Under the pieces are notes generated by a model. It was not told the origin of the DNA. It worked only from the letters and a program-made list of their open reading frames with translations, and ran no database searches. Both the position numbers and the translations under genes were made by a program. This document shows, one piece after another, positions 1-8,781 of a DNA stretch of 64,000 nucleotides. Positions within the stretch are counted from its first letter, which is position 1, and each line of letters starts with the position of its first letter. Origin of the DNA: Massilia sp. Root351 (GTDB lineage Bacteria; Pseudomonadota; Gammaproteobacteria; Burkholderiales; Burkholderiaceae_D); NCBI RefSeq assembly GCF_001425045.1, contig NZ_LMDJ01000034.1, forward strand, positions 290,977 to 354,976, read 5' to 3'.

Positions 1-947
1 TCGATGAACAGGGAGATCACGGAATCGCCCTTGATGATGCGTTTGAACGTCTCGGCCAGCAGCGGTGCGCAGGTCAGCTGGCGGATCTTGCCGCAGGCTT
101 TGGCGGCGTCGGACAGCGGAATCGTGTCGGTCACCACCAGTTCGTCCAGCGACGAGCCGGAAATACGGTCGATCGCCGGGCCGGACAGCACGGCGTGGGT
201 GCAATACGCCACCACTTTCTTGGCGCCGCGCTCTTTCAGCACTTCGGCAGCTTTCACCAGGGTGCCGGCGGTATCGACCATATCGTCCATGATGACGCAG
301 TTGCGGCCTTCGACTTCACCGATGATGTTCATCACTTCGGAAACGTTGGCTTTCGGACGGCGCTTGTCGATGATGGCCAGGTCGCAGCCCAGGCGCTTTG
401 CCAGGGCGCGGGCGCGCACCACGCCGCCGACGTCGGGCGACACGACCAGCAGGTCTTCATTGTCCTTCTTCTGCAGGTCGCCCAGCAGGATAGGGGAAGC
501 GTAGATGTTATCGACTGGAATATCGAAGAAACCCTGGATCTGGTCTGCGTGCAGATCCATGATCAGGACGCGCTCAACGCCGGCGCTTTCCAGCATGTTG
601 GCCACTACCTTTGCCGAAATCGCAACACGCGCCGAGCGGGGGCGGCGGTCCTGGCGGGCGTAGCCGAAATATGGGATGGCGGCAGTGATACGGCCTGCGG
701 AGGCGCGTTTCAGCGCATCGACCATCAGAATCAGTTCCATCAGGCTATCGTTGGTCGGTGCGCAGGTCGATTGCAGCACGAACACGTCTTTACCACGAAC
801 GTTTTCGTTGATTTCGACCATGACTTCGCCGTCCGAGAATTTCGAGACGACTGCTTTGCCGAGAGGAATGCCGAGGTTTTTTGCGACTCCTTCAGCCAGC
901 GCAGGATTAGCGTTGCCGGTAAAAACCATCAGGTTTTCGTAAGCCAT
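1..947 (-). CDS. prs: ribose-phosphate pyrophosphokinase (PRPP synthase), 3' end cut by window edge
   Basis: Makes 5-phosphoribosyl-1-pyrophosphate from ribose 5-phosphate and ATP, feeding purine, pyrimidine, NAD, histidine and tryptophan synthesis in the cytosol. 315 codons are visible, from MAYENLMVFTGNANP to ISLFI, so only one or a few residues should be missing for a class I enzyme of about 316 aa. Family motifs seen: the ATP-binding stretch YFGYARQDRR (about residue 95), a VVSPDVGGVVRARALAKR segment, and the PRPP-binding loop MDDMVDTAGT near residue 220. The ATG at 947 is the only start that fits the family N-terminus. It lies downstream of ispE and tRNA-Gln on the same strand, a common betaproteobacterial order. 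Confidence 0.96.
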   Translation of the reverse strand, partial: MAYENLMVFTGNANPALAEGVAKNLGIPLGKAVVSKFSDGEVMVEINENVRGKDVFVLQSTCAPTNDSLMELILMVDALKRASAGRITAAIPYFGYARQDRRPRSARVAISAKVVANMLESAGVERVLIMDLHADQIQGFFDIPVDNIYASPILLGDLQKKDNEDLLVVSPDVGGVVRARALAKRLGCDLAIIDKRRPKANVSEVMNIIGEVEGRNCVIMDDMVDTAGTLVKAAEVLKERGAKKVVAYCTHAVLSGPAIDRISGSSLDELVVTDTIPLSDAAKACGKIRQLTCAPLLAETFKRIIKGDSVISLFI

Positions 948-987
948 GGGGAGTCCCAGAGAAGTAAGCGTTGATATCTTGATTGAT

Positions 988-1011
988 CGCCGGACAAACC
1001 GCTATCCGGCG
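988..1011 (-). other. leader hairpin upstream of prs
   Basis: A perfect 7-bp inverted repeat (CGCCGGA / TCCGGCG, 10-nt loop) lies between tRNA-Gln and prs, about 40 nt before the prs start. There is no T-run on the minus strand, so it is not a convincing terminator. It could be an RNA processing or stability element between the tRNA and prs; the function is inferred only from position. Confidence 0.25.
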
Positions 1012-1090
1012 CTGCGAGCTTCGGTGCCGTGGGCACCTGTATTTTATCTTGACTGGACGCTGATGCATCGACAGACTCAAGAAAAATGGG

Positions 1091-1167
1091 TGGCAGGGGA
1101 ACAAGGATTCGAACCTTGGTATGCTGGAATCAAAATCCAGTGCCTTAACCAGCTTGGCGATTCCCCT
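1091..1167 (-). tRNA. tRNA-Gln (anticodon TTG)
   Basis: 77 nt including an encoded CCA. The acceptor stem AGGGGAA pairs with TTCCCCT, the D arm has GCCAAGCTGGTTAAGGC, and the anticodon stem-loop CTGGA-TTTTGAT-TCCAG carries anticodon TTG, which reads CAA. The T arm contains GGTTCGAATCC. It lies between ispE and prs in the same direction, so it may be cut out of a longer transcript. Confidence 0.97.
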
Positions 1168-1244
1168 GCTGTAACTTGCTGCTTGTCGTTACGACGGCGA
1201 TTATTATACTACCGAACTAACGAAAAGCAAAATCTTTTTTTCAC

Positions 1245-2120
1245 TCACAACATGTCGAAGATCGGATGCCGCTTCAGCGCTTTGGCCTTCCAGGCAGTCC
1301 AGACCCCCTGCGCTCTTTCGAGTACCGCATCGGCCCGGCCTTCATCTGCAAAGGCACAAAACACACAAGCACCGGAACCAGTCATCCTGGCATCTCCGTA
1401 AGCTGCCAGCCATTCTATCGCCTTTGCTACCGGCGGGTAAATACTGGACGCTACTTGTTGCAAATCATTCCGGCCAAACTGCTTCCAATCGTTTCGATTT
1501 TCGTAGTGGCTGGAAAAGTCCGCTATTATGATGGGCGGAGTGTTCCTTGTCAAATGCTCCGAGCAAAATATTTCCGCAGTGGGCACAGAAACGCCCGGCT
1601 CGATCACCACGTACCAGCAATCCGGCGCCGCCAGCGGCTGCAGCGCCTCGCCCACGCCTTCGGCAAAGGCGGTCTCGCCGAAGATGAAAAACGGGATGTC
1701 CGCACCCAGCGGCAAGCCCAGCGCCATCAGCTCTTGCTGGTCCAATCCCACGTTCCACAGCGTGTTCAATGCCATCAAGGTGGTGGCCGCGTCGGACGAA
1801 CCGCCGCCCAGGCCGCCGCCCATGGGGAGCACCTTGTCCACCGTGATGTCGGCGCCGTGCAGCACGCCGCTGCGGCGCAGCGCCTCGGCTTGCAGCAGCG
1901 CGGCCGCGCGGATCACCAGGTCCTGCTGCTCCGGCACGCCGAGAATGTCGTTGCTGCGGCGCAGCTGGCCGTCGGTGCGCACGCGGATGTGCAGCAGGTC
2001 GCCCCGGCCGATCAGCTGGAAGGCGGTTTGCAGCATGTGGTAGCCGTCGGCGCGGCGGCCGGTCACGTGCAGGAACAGGTTCAGTTTGGCCGGGGCCGGG
2101 AGATTCTTCAGTTCGGTCAT
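1245..2120 (-). CDS. ispE: 4-diphosphocytidyl-2-C-methyl-D-erythritol kinase
   Basis: Phosphorylates the 2-OH of CDP-methylerythritol in the MEP isoprenoid pathway. 291 aa, normal for IspE. It opens with the family signature LPAPAKLNLFLHVTGRRADGYH, and the GHMP-kinase ATP loop PMGGGLGGGSSDAATTL lies near residue 95. The C-terminal GHMP motif ARMTGSGACVFCAF is near residue 245. Its ATG at 2120 touches the stop of lolB, so the two are translationally coupled. Confident from motifs and the lolB-ispE-tRNA-prs neighbourhood. Confidence 0.97.
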   Translation of the reverse strand: MTELKNLPAPAKLNLFLHVTGRRADGYHMLQTAFQLIGRGDLLHIRVRTDGQLRRSNDILGVPEQQDLVIRAAALLQAEALRRSGVLHGADITVDKVLPMGGGLGGGSSDAATTLMALNTLWNVGLDQQELMALGLPLGADIPFFIFGETAFAEGVGEALQPLAAPDCWYVVIEPGVSVPTAEIFCSEHLTRNTPPIIIADFSSHYENRNDWKQFGRNDLQQVASSIYPPVAKAIEWLAAYGDARMTGSGACVFCAFADEGRADAVLERAQGVWTAWKAKALKRHPIFDML

Positions 2121-2767
2121 TATGCTTGCGGTGAGTCGAGGACAATGCGGATGGACATCTCATCCAGCGTGCCGATGGCGCCGTGCTCGGCGTCGATGCG
2201 CTTGGGCTGCGGCGGCGCGCCGGGGGCGCCATCCTGCCACGACACATAGGTGATGCGCCAGCCGTCGGCGGTGGTCACGGTGTTGGCGGCCGGGCTGGCG
2301 ACGAAGCGCTGGCCGCCGGCGGCGGTGGCATAGCCCTGCAGCCATTCGCGCAGGCCGGACACCGGCATGGTCCAGCCCAGCGCCTGCGCGCTCAGCGCGC
2401 CGATGTCGGCGGCGCGGCGCGGCGCCTTGCCGCTCTCGGTCAGCACCGCTTCCTGCGGCGTGACGCTGATGGTGGCCACGGTCTGGTTCAGCGGCGGCGC
2501 GGTGATGGTGACGTCGGTGCGCTGCGGGCTTTGCTCCCAGATAAAGCGCACATGGCTGGAGTCCTGCTTGCCGTCACGGCTGTAGGTGACCGACAGCTTG
2601 CCGGCCAGCTCCAGCGTGTCGCGGTAAGGTGCAACGGCAGCGCCGGAAGGCGGCGGCGCAGCGGGAGTGCCTGCCCCTCCCGCCCCGCCGCCCAGGCTGG
2701 CGCAGCCGGACAACAGCAGGCTCAGGCCGCCCGCGCAAAGCATGGAGGCTATCGGTGTGCGCATCAT
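2120..2767 (-). CDS. lolB: outer membrane lipoprotein insertion protein LolB
   Basis: LolB accepts lipoproteins from the periplasmic carrier LolA and inserts them into the outer membrane inner leaflet; it is itself an outer membrane lipoprotein. 215 aa. The signal peptide ends in the lipobox LSGC (Cys near residue 22), followed by a Gly/Ala/Pro-rich tether and then the LolA/LolB-type fold with the LSVTYSRDGKQDSSHVRFIW strand region. ATG codons at 2767 and 2764 are both possible; a GGAG lies just upstream. It sits between the TPR lipoprotein gene (10 nt away) and ispE (overlapping). Confidence 0.93.
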   Translation of the reverse strand: MMRTPIASMLCAGGLSLLLSGCASLGGGAGGAGTPAAPPPSGAAVAPYRDTLELAGKLSVTYSRDGKQDSSHVRFIWEQSPQRTDVTITAPPLNQTVATISVTPQEAVLTESGKAPRRAADIGALSAQALGWTMPVSGLREWLQGYATAAGGQRFVASPAANTVTTADGWRITYVSWQDGAPGAPPQPKRIDAEHGAIGTLDEMSIRIVLDSPQA

Positions 2768-2777
2768 AAGCTCTCCA

Positions 2778-4577
2778 TCACAAACTCGTATTCAGGCGCG
2801 CCAGCGTGCTCTTCAGCGCGTCGTTCTGCGGATCCTTGGCGCGCGCCTCGCGCCACAGCTTCTGCGCGCCGCCCTGGTCGCCCTGCGCCCACAGCACTTC
2901 GCCCAGGTGCACGGCGATCTCGGGATCGTTGCGCAGCGTGTAGGCCTGGCGCAGCAGCGCTTCGGCTTCCTTCAGGCGGCCCAGGCGGAACTGCACCCAG
3001 CCCATGCTGTCCATGATGAAGGGATCGTTGGGCGCCATCTGCATGGCCTTCTCGACCAGCGTATAGGCTTCCTCCAGGCGCAGGTTGCGGTCGGCCAGCG
3101 AATAGCCCAGCGCGTTGTAGGCATGGTGGTTGTCCGGGGCAATTTCCATCACCTTGCGCAAGCTGGTTTCCATCAATTCCATCTTGCCCAGCTTCTCGGC
3201 CGCCAGCGCAAAGTCGTACAGCAGGTCGGGGCTGTTCGGGTAGCGCAGCACGCCGTCTTCGAGCACCGCGTAGGCGTCGCCGCTGCGGCCGGCGTCGCGC
3301 AGCAGCTGGGCGTCGGTCTGCGCCACCTGGGCCAGTTCGGCCGGGTCTTCGCTCTTGATCTCGGTCAGCTGCTTGCGCGCACCGGCCAGGTCGCCCATGC
3401 GCGCGGCCAGCTGGGCGCGCTTGAGCTTGACCGTCAGCAGCAAGCGCGGCTCGCCGCCGTCGATCTGCTCCAGCCACGACTGGGCGGCCGCGTAGTCGCC
3501 GCGCTCCTCGGCGATCTGCGACAGGATCAGCAGCGCCTTGGTGGGGTCGCGCTCGTCGCCGCCCTCCTTGTCCACCACTTCCACGAAGTGCTTGAAGTAG
3601 CCTTCGGCGGCGGCCGTGTCGTTGCCCTGCATCGACATGATGCCCAGCGCATACAGCGTGGCCGGATTGTCGGGCTGGCTTTTCAGCAGGAACTGGAACT
3701 GCTCGCGCGCCTTGTCGTACTGCTTCTGCTCGACCAGCATGCGCGCGTAGGCCGCGCGCACTTCGCGCGAATTCGGATACTTGGCGAGGAAGCCGTTGAC
3801 CATCCTGGTCACCGCGTCCGCATCGGGCGTCACCTGCGCCATGGTCAGCAGCGCCAGTTCGGAATCGGGCTTGATGCGCATGGCTTGCTGCGCTTCCCTG
3901 GCGGCGCGTTCGGCGTCGTTGTTGGCGTAGGCGCCCTGGGCCAGGACCAGATGCGCCTCCAGCGTCTGGCCGTACGGTTTCAGCACGCGCTCCATCAGCG
4001 CGAAGGCGGCGGCCTTGTCCTTGGCGCGCAGCAGGAATTGCTGCATCTGGAACATGGCCAGGCCGCGCGAATTGGCAGGCGCGGCCTTCAGGCGTTGCGC
4101 GAACACCTGCTCGGCTTCGCTCAGGTCGTCGCCCAGCACGGAAAAACCGAGGAAATACTGGGCCGCCTCGTCGGACTCCGGCGCCAGCTCGCGCCACAGG
4201 CGGATGGCCGCCATGGCCTCGCCGCCCTGCTTGGCGGCCAGCGCCATTTCGGCCGAACGCTGGGCCAGGCGCGGGTCGCGCGTCTGCTGGGCCAGCACCA
4301 TCATGGTCACGTAGGCGCTTTGCCACTGGCCACGCTTGAAGTCCAGTTCGGCCTTGGTCAGCTTGTAGAACAGGTCGCTGGTCAGCTCGACGCTGGGCAA
4401 GGGCTCGGTGGCCTGCACGGCGGCGGCGGCGGCCACGGCCTGCATGGCCGGCGTGTCGCGGGTTTCCGGCCCGGCAGCGGGAACGGGCTGATCGGCCGTA
4501 TCGGCTTGTTTTTGCGGCGCAACGGAGCAAGCGGAAAGCACTGCGGAGAGGGTTACAATGACGAGTGCGTTTTTCAA
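2778..4577 (-). CDS. TPR-repeat lipoprotein
   Basis: 599 aa, exported: the N-terminus MKNALVIVTLSAVLSACSVA is a lipoprotein signal with lipobox LSAC (Cys 17). The rest is a long run of tetratricopeptide repeats; successive units such as ARAAYARMLVEQKQYDKARE and AYNALGYSLADRNLRLEEAY show the TPR pattern. It probably acts as a periplasmic or outer-membrane-anchored protein-interaction scaffold, but the partner cannot be told. The start codon is TTG (4577-4575) with an AGGA 7-8 nt upstream; no ATG gives a signal peptide. It heads the lolB-ispE operon and is divergent from mutM. Proteins of this type are often found beside lolB in betaproteobacteria. Confidence 0.85.
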   Translation of the reverse strand: MKNALVIVTLSAVLSACSVAPQKQADTADQPVPAAGPETRDTPAMQAVAAAAAVQATEPLPSVELTSDLFYKLTKAELDFKRGQWQSAYVTMMVLAQQTRDPRLAQRSAEMALAAKQGGEAMAAIRLWRELAPESDEAAQYFLGFSVLGDDLSEAEQVFAQRLKAAPANSRGLAMFQMQQFLLRAKDKAAAFALMERVLKPYGQTLEAHLVLAQGAYANNDAERAAREAQQAMRIKPDSELALLTMAQVTPDADAVTRMVNGFLAKYPNSREVRAAYARMLVEQKQYDKAREQFQFLLKSQPDNPATLYALGIMSMQGNDTAAAEGYFKHFVEVVDKEGGDERDPTKALLILSQIAEERGDYAAAQSWLEQIDGGEPRLLLTVKLKRAQLAARMGDLAGARKQLTEIKSEDPAELAQVAQTDAQLLRDAGRSGDAYAVLEDGVLRYPNSPDLLYDFALAAEKLGKMELMETSLRKVMEIAPDNHHAYNALGYSLADRNLRLEEAYTLVEKAMQMAPNDPFIMDSMGWVQFRLGRLKEAEALLRQAYTLRNDPEIAVHLGEVLWAQGDQGGAQKLWREARAKDPQNDALKSTLARLNTSL

Positions 4578-4684
4578 AGGATAGTCCTGACTGGTCGGAA
4601 ACTAGCCTGATTTTACGCCAAGCCACCGTCATCGTCCGTTTGCAGGTGTAACGAAAGTTATTTAAAGCTAATTTAAAGCGATCC

Positions 4685-5524
4685 ATGCCAGAATTACCAG
4701 AAGTTGAAGTCACCCGGCGCGGGGTGGCGCCCCATATCGAAGGCCGCACCGTGCGCGGCGTGGTGCTGCGGCGCAGCGGCCTGCGCTGGCCCTTCCCGGC
4801 CGGACTGGAGCAGGCGCTGGCCGGCCGCACGGTGACCGCCACCGGCCGGCGCGGCAAGTACCTGCTGCTCAAGTTCGAGCACGGCACGCTGATCATCCAC
4901 CTCGGCATGTCGGGCCACCTGCGCGTGCTGCCGCCCGGCATCCCGCCGCAAAAACATGATCATTTTGACCTCGTGGTGGGCGCGCACGCCGGCGGCGGGC
5001 CGCAGATCCTGCGCATGACCGACCCGCGCCGTTTCGGCGCCGTGCTGTGGCACGCCAGCGCCGACGGCGCGCTGGAGGAACACCTGCTGCTGCGCGGCCT
5101 GGGCGTGGAGCCGCTGGAGGGCGCCTTCACCGGCGAGCTGCTGCACCGCATGACGCGCACGCGCGGCGCGGCCGTCAAACAGGTGCTGCTGGCAGGCGAC
5201 ATCGTGGTGGGCGTGGGCAATATCTACTGCTCGGAAAGCCTGTTCCGCGCCGGCATCAATCCGAAGACGCCGGCCCGCCGCATCAGCCTGGCGCGCTACC
5301 AGAAGCTGGCGCAGGCCATCCGCGACGTGCTGGCCGAGGCCATCGTCCAGGGCGGCAGCACCTTGCGCGACTTTATCAGCGTCAATGGCCAGTCCGGCTA
5401 CTTCCAGCAGAGCTATTTCGTCTATGATCGTACCGGCATGCCCTGCCGCGTGTGCGGCACGCCGGTGCGCCAGGTCAAGCAGGGGCAGCGTTCGACCTTC
5501 TATTGTGTGCAGTGCCAGAAATAA
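4685..5524 (+). CDS. mutM: formamidopyrimidine-DNA glycosylase (Fpg)
   Basis: Bifunctional DNA glycosylase/AP lyase that excises 8-oxoguanine opposite C and ring-opened purines. 279 aa. It starts MPELPEVEVTRRG, giving the catalytic Pro2 and Glu3 after Met removal. The H2TH region includes VKQVLLAGDIVVGVGNIYCSE, and the C-terminal zinc finger has CRVC and CVQC pairs at residues about 255-278. First gene of a mutM-GTPase-mutY operon; the next start is 9 nt after its stop. Confidence 0.98.
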   Translation: MPELPEVEVTRRGVAPHIEGRTVRGVVLRRSGLRWPFPAGLEQALAGRTVTATGRRGKYLLLKFEHGTLIIHLGMSGHLRVLPPGIPPQKHDHFDLVVGAHAGGGPQILRMTDPRRFGAVLWHASADGALEEHLLLRGLGVEPLEGAFTGELLHRMTRTRGAAVKQVLLAGDIVVGVGNIYCSESLFRAGINPKTPARRISLARYQKLAQAIRDVLAEAIVQGGSTLRDFISVNGQSGYFQQSYFVYDRTGMPCRVCGTPVRQVKQGQRSTFYCVQCQK

Positions 5525-5533
5525 GAGGGAAGC

Positions 5534-7462
5534 ATGGTCAGGGATCTTGAACAGTACAGTGCGTGGCGCCACGGCGTGGTGGTGGCGTTGCAGCAGTACC
5601 AGGCGTGGCTGCACGGCGCCGAACTGGCCGACGCCGCCACCGAGCAGCGCGTGGCGCGCACCCTGGCGCGGCTGGCCGACGACAAGCTGTCGGTGGCCTT
5701 CGTGGCCGAATTCTCGCGCGGCAAATCCGAACTGATCAACTCCATCTTTTTCGCCGACTACGGCCAGCGCATCCTGCCGTCCGCCGCCGGGCGCACCACC
5801 ATGTGCCCCACCGAGCTGATGTACGACCCGGCGTGGCCGGCCTGCATCCGCCTGCTGCCCATCGAAACGCGGGCCGAGAACCTGTCCACCAGCGACTACC
5901 GCGAACACGCCTCGGCCTGGACCATGCTGCCGCTGGAGCTGGACTCGCCGGCCGCCATGCACGAGGTGTTCCGGCAGGTGAGCCTGACGCGCCACGTGAG
6001 CGTGGCGGAAGCCAAACGCTATGGCCTGTACGACGAGGACGACCCGGACATGCAGGTCACGCTGGACGACGACGGCATGGTCGAGATTTCGCTGTGGCGC
6101 CACGCCATCATCAACTTCCCGCACCCCTTGCTCAAGCAGGGCCTGGTGATCCTGGACACGCCCGGGCTGAACGCCATCGGCACCGAGCCCGAGCTGACCC
6201 TGAACCTGATCCCGCACGCGCACGCGGTGCTGTTCATCCTGGCGGCCGACACCGGCGTGACCAAGAGCGACATCGAAGTGTGGCGCAAGCACATCGGCAA
6301 CGGCGCGGGCCGGCTGGTGGTGCTGAACAAGATCGACAGCATGTGGGACGAGCTGCGCAGCGACGCCGAGGTCAACGCCGAGATCGCGCGCCAGCAGGAG
6401 CACGCGGCGCACATGCTGGCCCTGGAGCCGCGCCAGGTGTTCCCGGTGTCGGCGCAGAAGGCGCTGGTGGGCAAGATCAACAGCGACGCGGCGCTGCTGG
6501 AGAAAAGCCGCCTCGGCCTGCTGGAAAAAGCGCTGTTCAATGAGCTGATCCCGGCCAAGAAGGACATCGTGCGCAAGCAGCTGGCGCAAGAACTGGGCAC
6601 GCTGAGCGGCGCGCAGCAGGCGCTGGTGGGCGCGCGCCTGCGCGGCATCATGGAGCAGCTGCACGAACTGAAAAGCCTGCGCGGCAAGAACCAGAGCGTG
6701 GTGGCGCACATGATGCGCCGCATCGACGTGGAGAAGAAAGAGTTCGACAGCAGCCTGTTCAAGCTGCAGGCCACGCGCGCCGTGTTCACGCGCCTGTCCA
6801 CCGAGCTGTACACCAGCCTGGGCATGGACATCCTGCGCGACCACGTGCTGGGCGTGCGCGCGGCCATGGACCGCAGCCGCTTTTCGACCGGCATGCGCGA
6901 GGCGGTGAAAATCTTCTTCGACAGTATCAAGCGCGACTTGCAGGCGTCCGAGCACAAGACCACCGAAATCCGCGACATGATGGAAGTGATGTACCGTAAA
7001 TTCTCCAGCGAGCATGGCCTGACGCTGGCGCCGCCGATGCCGTTTTCGCTGGAGCGCTACCGCGACGAGATTGCCGACATCGAGGACATCTACGACGCCC
7101 AGTTCGGCACCGTGACCCTGCTGATGACCAGCCGCGTGGTGCTGATGGAGCGCTTCTTCGACTCCATCGCCTCGGCCGTGAAGCGCTGCCTGAAGGCGGC
7201 CAACGCGGACGTGGAGGCGTGGCTGAAGGTGATCATGGCGCCGCTGGAGGCGCAGATCCGGCAGCACAAGGACCAGCTCAAGCACCGGCTGGCGTCGATC
7301 CAGCGCATCCACGACGCGACCGACAGCCTGGAACAGAAGATCGAGGCCTTCGAGCGCAGCCAGGCCGAGCTGGAGCAGCTCAAGGCGCGGCTCACCGAAC
7401 TGTCCGGCAATATCAGCATCGCCATCAATGCGGAGTTCGTGGCGCTGGACGCCGCCGCATAA
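5534..7462 (+). CDS. dynamin-family GTPase
   Basis: 642-aa predicted cytosolic or peripheral-membrane GTPase. G1 loop AEFSRGKSEL at residues 58-67, in which the usual first Gly of GxxxxGKS is Ala. G2 candidate Thr in AAGRTTMCPTEL. G3 is ILDTPG near residue 208 and G4 is VLNKID near residue 264. The C-terminal half is long, charged and helical, with coiled-coil character near the end (SLEQKIEAFERSQAELEQLK), as in dynamin stalks. There is no clear transmembrane segment. Very short spacing to mutM (9 nt) and mutY (13 nt) implies co-expression with oxidative-damage repair. The E. coli dynamin-like protein CrfC/YjdA, linked to replicated-chromosome cohesion, is a possible functional parallel, but homology at that level is not shown here. 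Confidence 0.85.
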   Translation: MVRDLEQYSAWRHGVVVALQQYQAWLHGAELADAATEQRVARTLARLADDKLSVAFVAEFSRGKSELINSIFFADYGQRILPSAAGRTTMCPTELMYDPAWPACIRLLPIETRAENLSTSDYREHASAWTMLPLELDSPAAMHEVFRQVSLTRHVSVAEAKRYGLYDEDDPDMQVTLDDDGMVEISLWRHAIINFPHPLLKQGLVILDTPGLNAIGTEPELTLNLIPHAHAVLFILAADTGVTKSDIEVWRKHIGNGAGRLVVLNKIDSMWDELRSDAEVNAEIARQQEHAAHMLALEPRQVFPVSAQKALVGKINSDAALLEKSRLGLLEKALFNELIPAKKDIVRKQLAQELGTLSGAQQALVGARLRGIMEQLHELKSLRGKNQSVVAHMMRRIDVEKKEFDSSLFKLQATRAVFTRLSTELYTSLGMDILRDHVLGVRAAMDRSRFSTGMREAVKIFFDSIKRDLQASEHKTTEIRDMMEVMYRKFSSEHGLTLAPPMPFSLERYRDEIADIEDIYDAQFGTVTLLMTSRVVLMERFFDSIASAVKRCLKAANADVEAWLKVIMAPLEAQIRQHKDQLKHRLASIQRIHDATDSLEQKIEAFERSQAELEQLKARLTELSGNISIAINAEFVALDAAA

Positions 7463-7475
7463 TCCAAGGAATTCC

Positions 7476-8627
7476 ATGAAACGTTTGACCCATCCGCTGG
7501 CGCCCGAAGGCGCGGCGGACTATGCCGACCCCACTTTTTCCGCCGACCTGATCGCCTGGCAGCAGCAACATGGCCGCCACACGCTGCCGTGGCAGAACAC
7601 GCGCGACGCCTACCTGGTGTGGCTGTCGGAAATCATGCTGCAGCAGACCCAGGTGTCCGCCGTGCTGGGCTACTACGCGCGCTTCCTGGCGCGCTTCCCC
7701 ACCCTGCGCTCGCTGGCCGAGGCGCCGGTGGAGGACGTGATGGCGCAGTGGAGCGGCCTGGGCTACTACACCCGCGCGCGCAACCTGCACAAGTGCGCGC
7801 AGCGCGTGGTGGCCGAGTACGGCGGCGTGTTCCCGTCCGACCCGGCGCTGCTGGCCGAGCTGCCCGGCATCGGCCGCTCGACGGCGGCCGCCATCGCGGC
7901 GTTTTCCGGCGGCGCGCGCGCGGCCATCATGGACGGCAACGTCAAGCGCGTGTTCGCGCGCGTGTTCGGCATAGCCGCCTACCCCGGCGAGAAGCAGGTG
8001 GAACAGGCCATGTGGCTGCGCGCCGAGGCGCTGCTGCCCGAGCAGGGCATCGAGTCGTACACGCAGGGGCTGATGGACATGGGCGCCACCTTGTGCACGC
8101 GCAGCAGCCCGGACTGCGGCCGCTGTCCGATGCAGCCGCGCTGCGTGGCGTTCGCCACCGGCCGCACCAAGGAACTGCCGGTGCGCAAGCCGAAGAAGGC
8201 GACGCCGGAGAAGCACGCCACCATGCTGGTGATCATCGACCGGGGCCAGGTGCTGCTGGAGCAGCGGCCGGCAACCGGCATCTGGGGCGGCCTGCTGTCC
8301 CTGCCGGAGCTGGACGGCCACACGCTGGCCGAGGACGACGACATCCCGCCGGCGGACCAGGCGGCGCTGCTGGCTGCGGTGCATGTGTTCGGGCAGATGG
8401 AGTCGCACGAGCGGCTGATGACGGTCACGCATGTGTTCACGCACTACAAGCTGCACATCGCGCCGCTGCTGGTGACCCTGGCCAAGCGCGCGCCGTTCGC
8501 CGCCGATGGCCGCCACGTCTGGCTGGACGCGTCCCGCGTGGCCGACGCCGCCCTGCCCGCCCCCGTCAAGAAGCTGCTGCTCGAACTGCTGGGCGACAGC
8601 GCCGCCGCGCAGGCGCGCATGTTCTAG
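7476..8627 (+). CDS. mutY: A/G-specific adenine glycosylase
   Basis: Removes adenine mispaired with 8-oxoguanine, complementing MutM. 383 aa from the ATG at 7476, which follows AAGGA; a longer frame to 7428 would overlap the upstream GTPase gene and is not preferred. HhH-GPD domain: catalytic Glu in SEIMLQQTQV (near residue 52), helix-hairpin-helix ELPGIGRSTAAAI and catalytic Asp in IMDGNVKRVFAR. The [4Fe-4S] cluster ligands are CTRSSPDCGRCPMQPRC (C-x6-C-x2-C-x5-C). A C-terminal NUDIX-like domain for 8-oxoG recognition follows. Last gene of the operon. Confidence 0.97.
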   Translation: MKRLTHPLAPEGAADYADPTFSADLIAWQQQHGRHTLPWQNTRDAYLVWLSEIMLQQTQVSAVLGYYARFLARFPTLRSLAEAPVEDVMAQWSGLGYYTRARNLHKCAQRVVAEYGGVFPSDPALLAELPGIGRSTAAAIAAFSGGARAAIMDGNVKRVFARVFGIAAYPGEKQVEQAMWLRAEALLPEQGIESYTQGLMDMGATLCTRSSPDCGRCPMQPRCVAFATGRTKELPVRKPKKATPEKHATMLVIIDRGQVLLEQRPATGIWGGLLSLPELDGHTLAEDDDIPPADQAALLAAVHVFGQMESHERLMTVTHVFTHYKLHIAPLLVTLAKRAPFAADGRHVWLDASRVADAALPAPVKKLLLELLGDSAAAQARMF

Positions 8628-8781
8628 CCGGCGCGGCTATCCCGCCATGCGCAGCACCGCCAGCGTGGTGCTGGCGGCCGCGATCACAACCGCCAGGGTG
8701 GTGGCCATGCGTTCATCATGCGCCGCGCAAGGTCGGCGATCAAGTGGCGCGCACACGGCGCGTGACGCGGATCAGGTGACG

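Noticed and set aside
2667..4610. 647-codon plus-strand frame over the TPR gene
   Set aside because: His/Gln/Arg/Leu-rich antisense frame produced by GC-rich codon bias; the minus strand has a lipoprotein signal and TPR repeats.
4694..7477. 927-codon minus-strand frame over mutM and the GTPase gene
   Set aside because: It spans two well-supported genes and their gap, with His/Arg/Gln-rich composition and no family motif.
8628..8781. gap between mutY and dgt
   Set aside because: Looked for a small gene, tRNA or strong hairpin and saw nothing supportable; the frame running through it is an antisense shadow of dgt.
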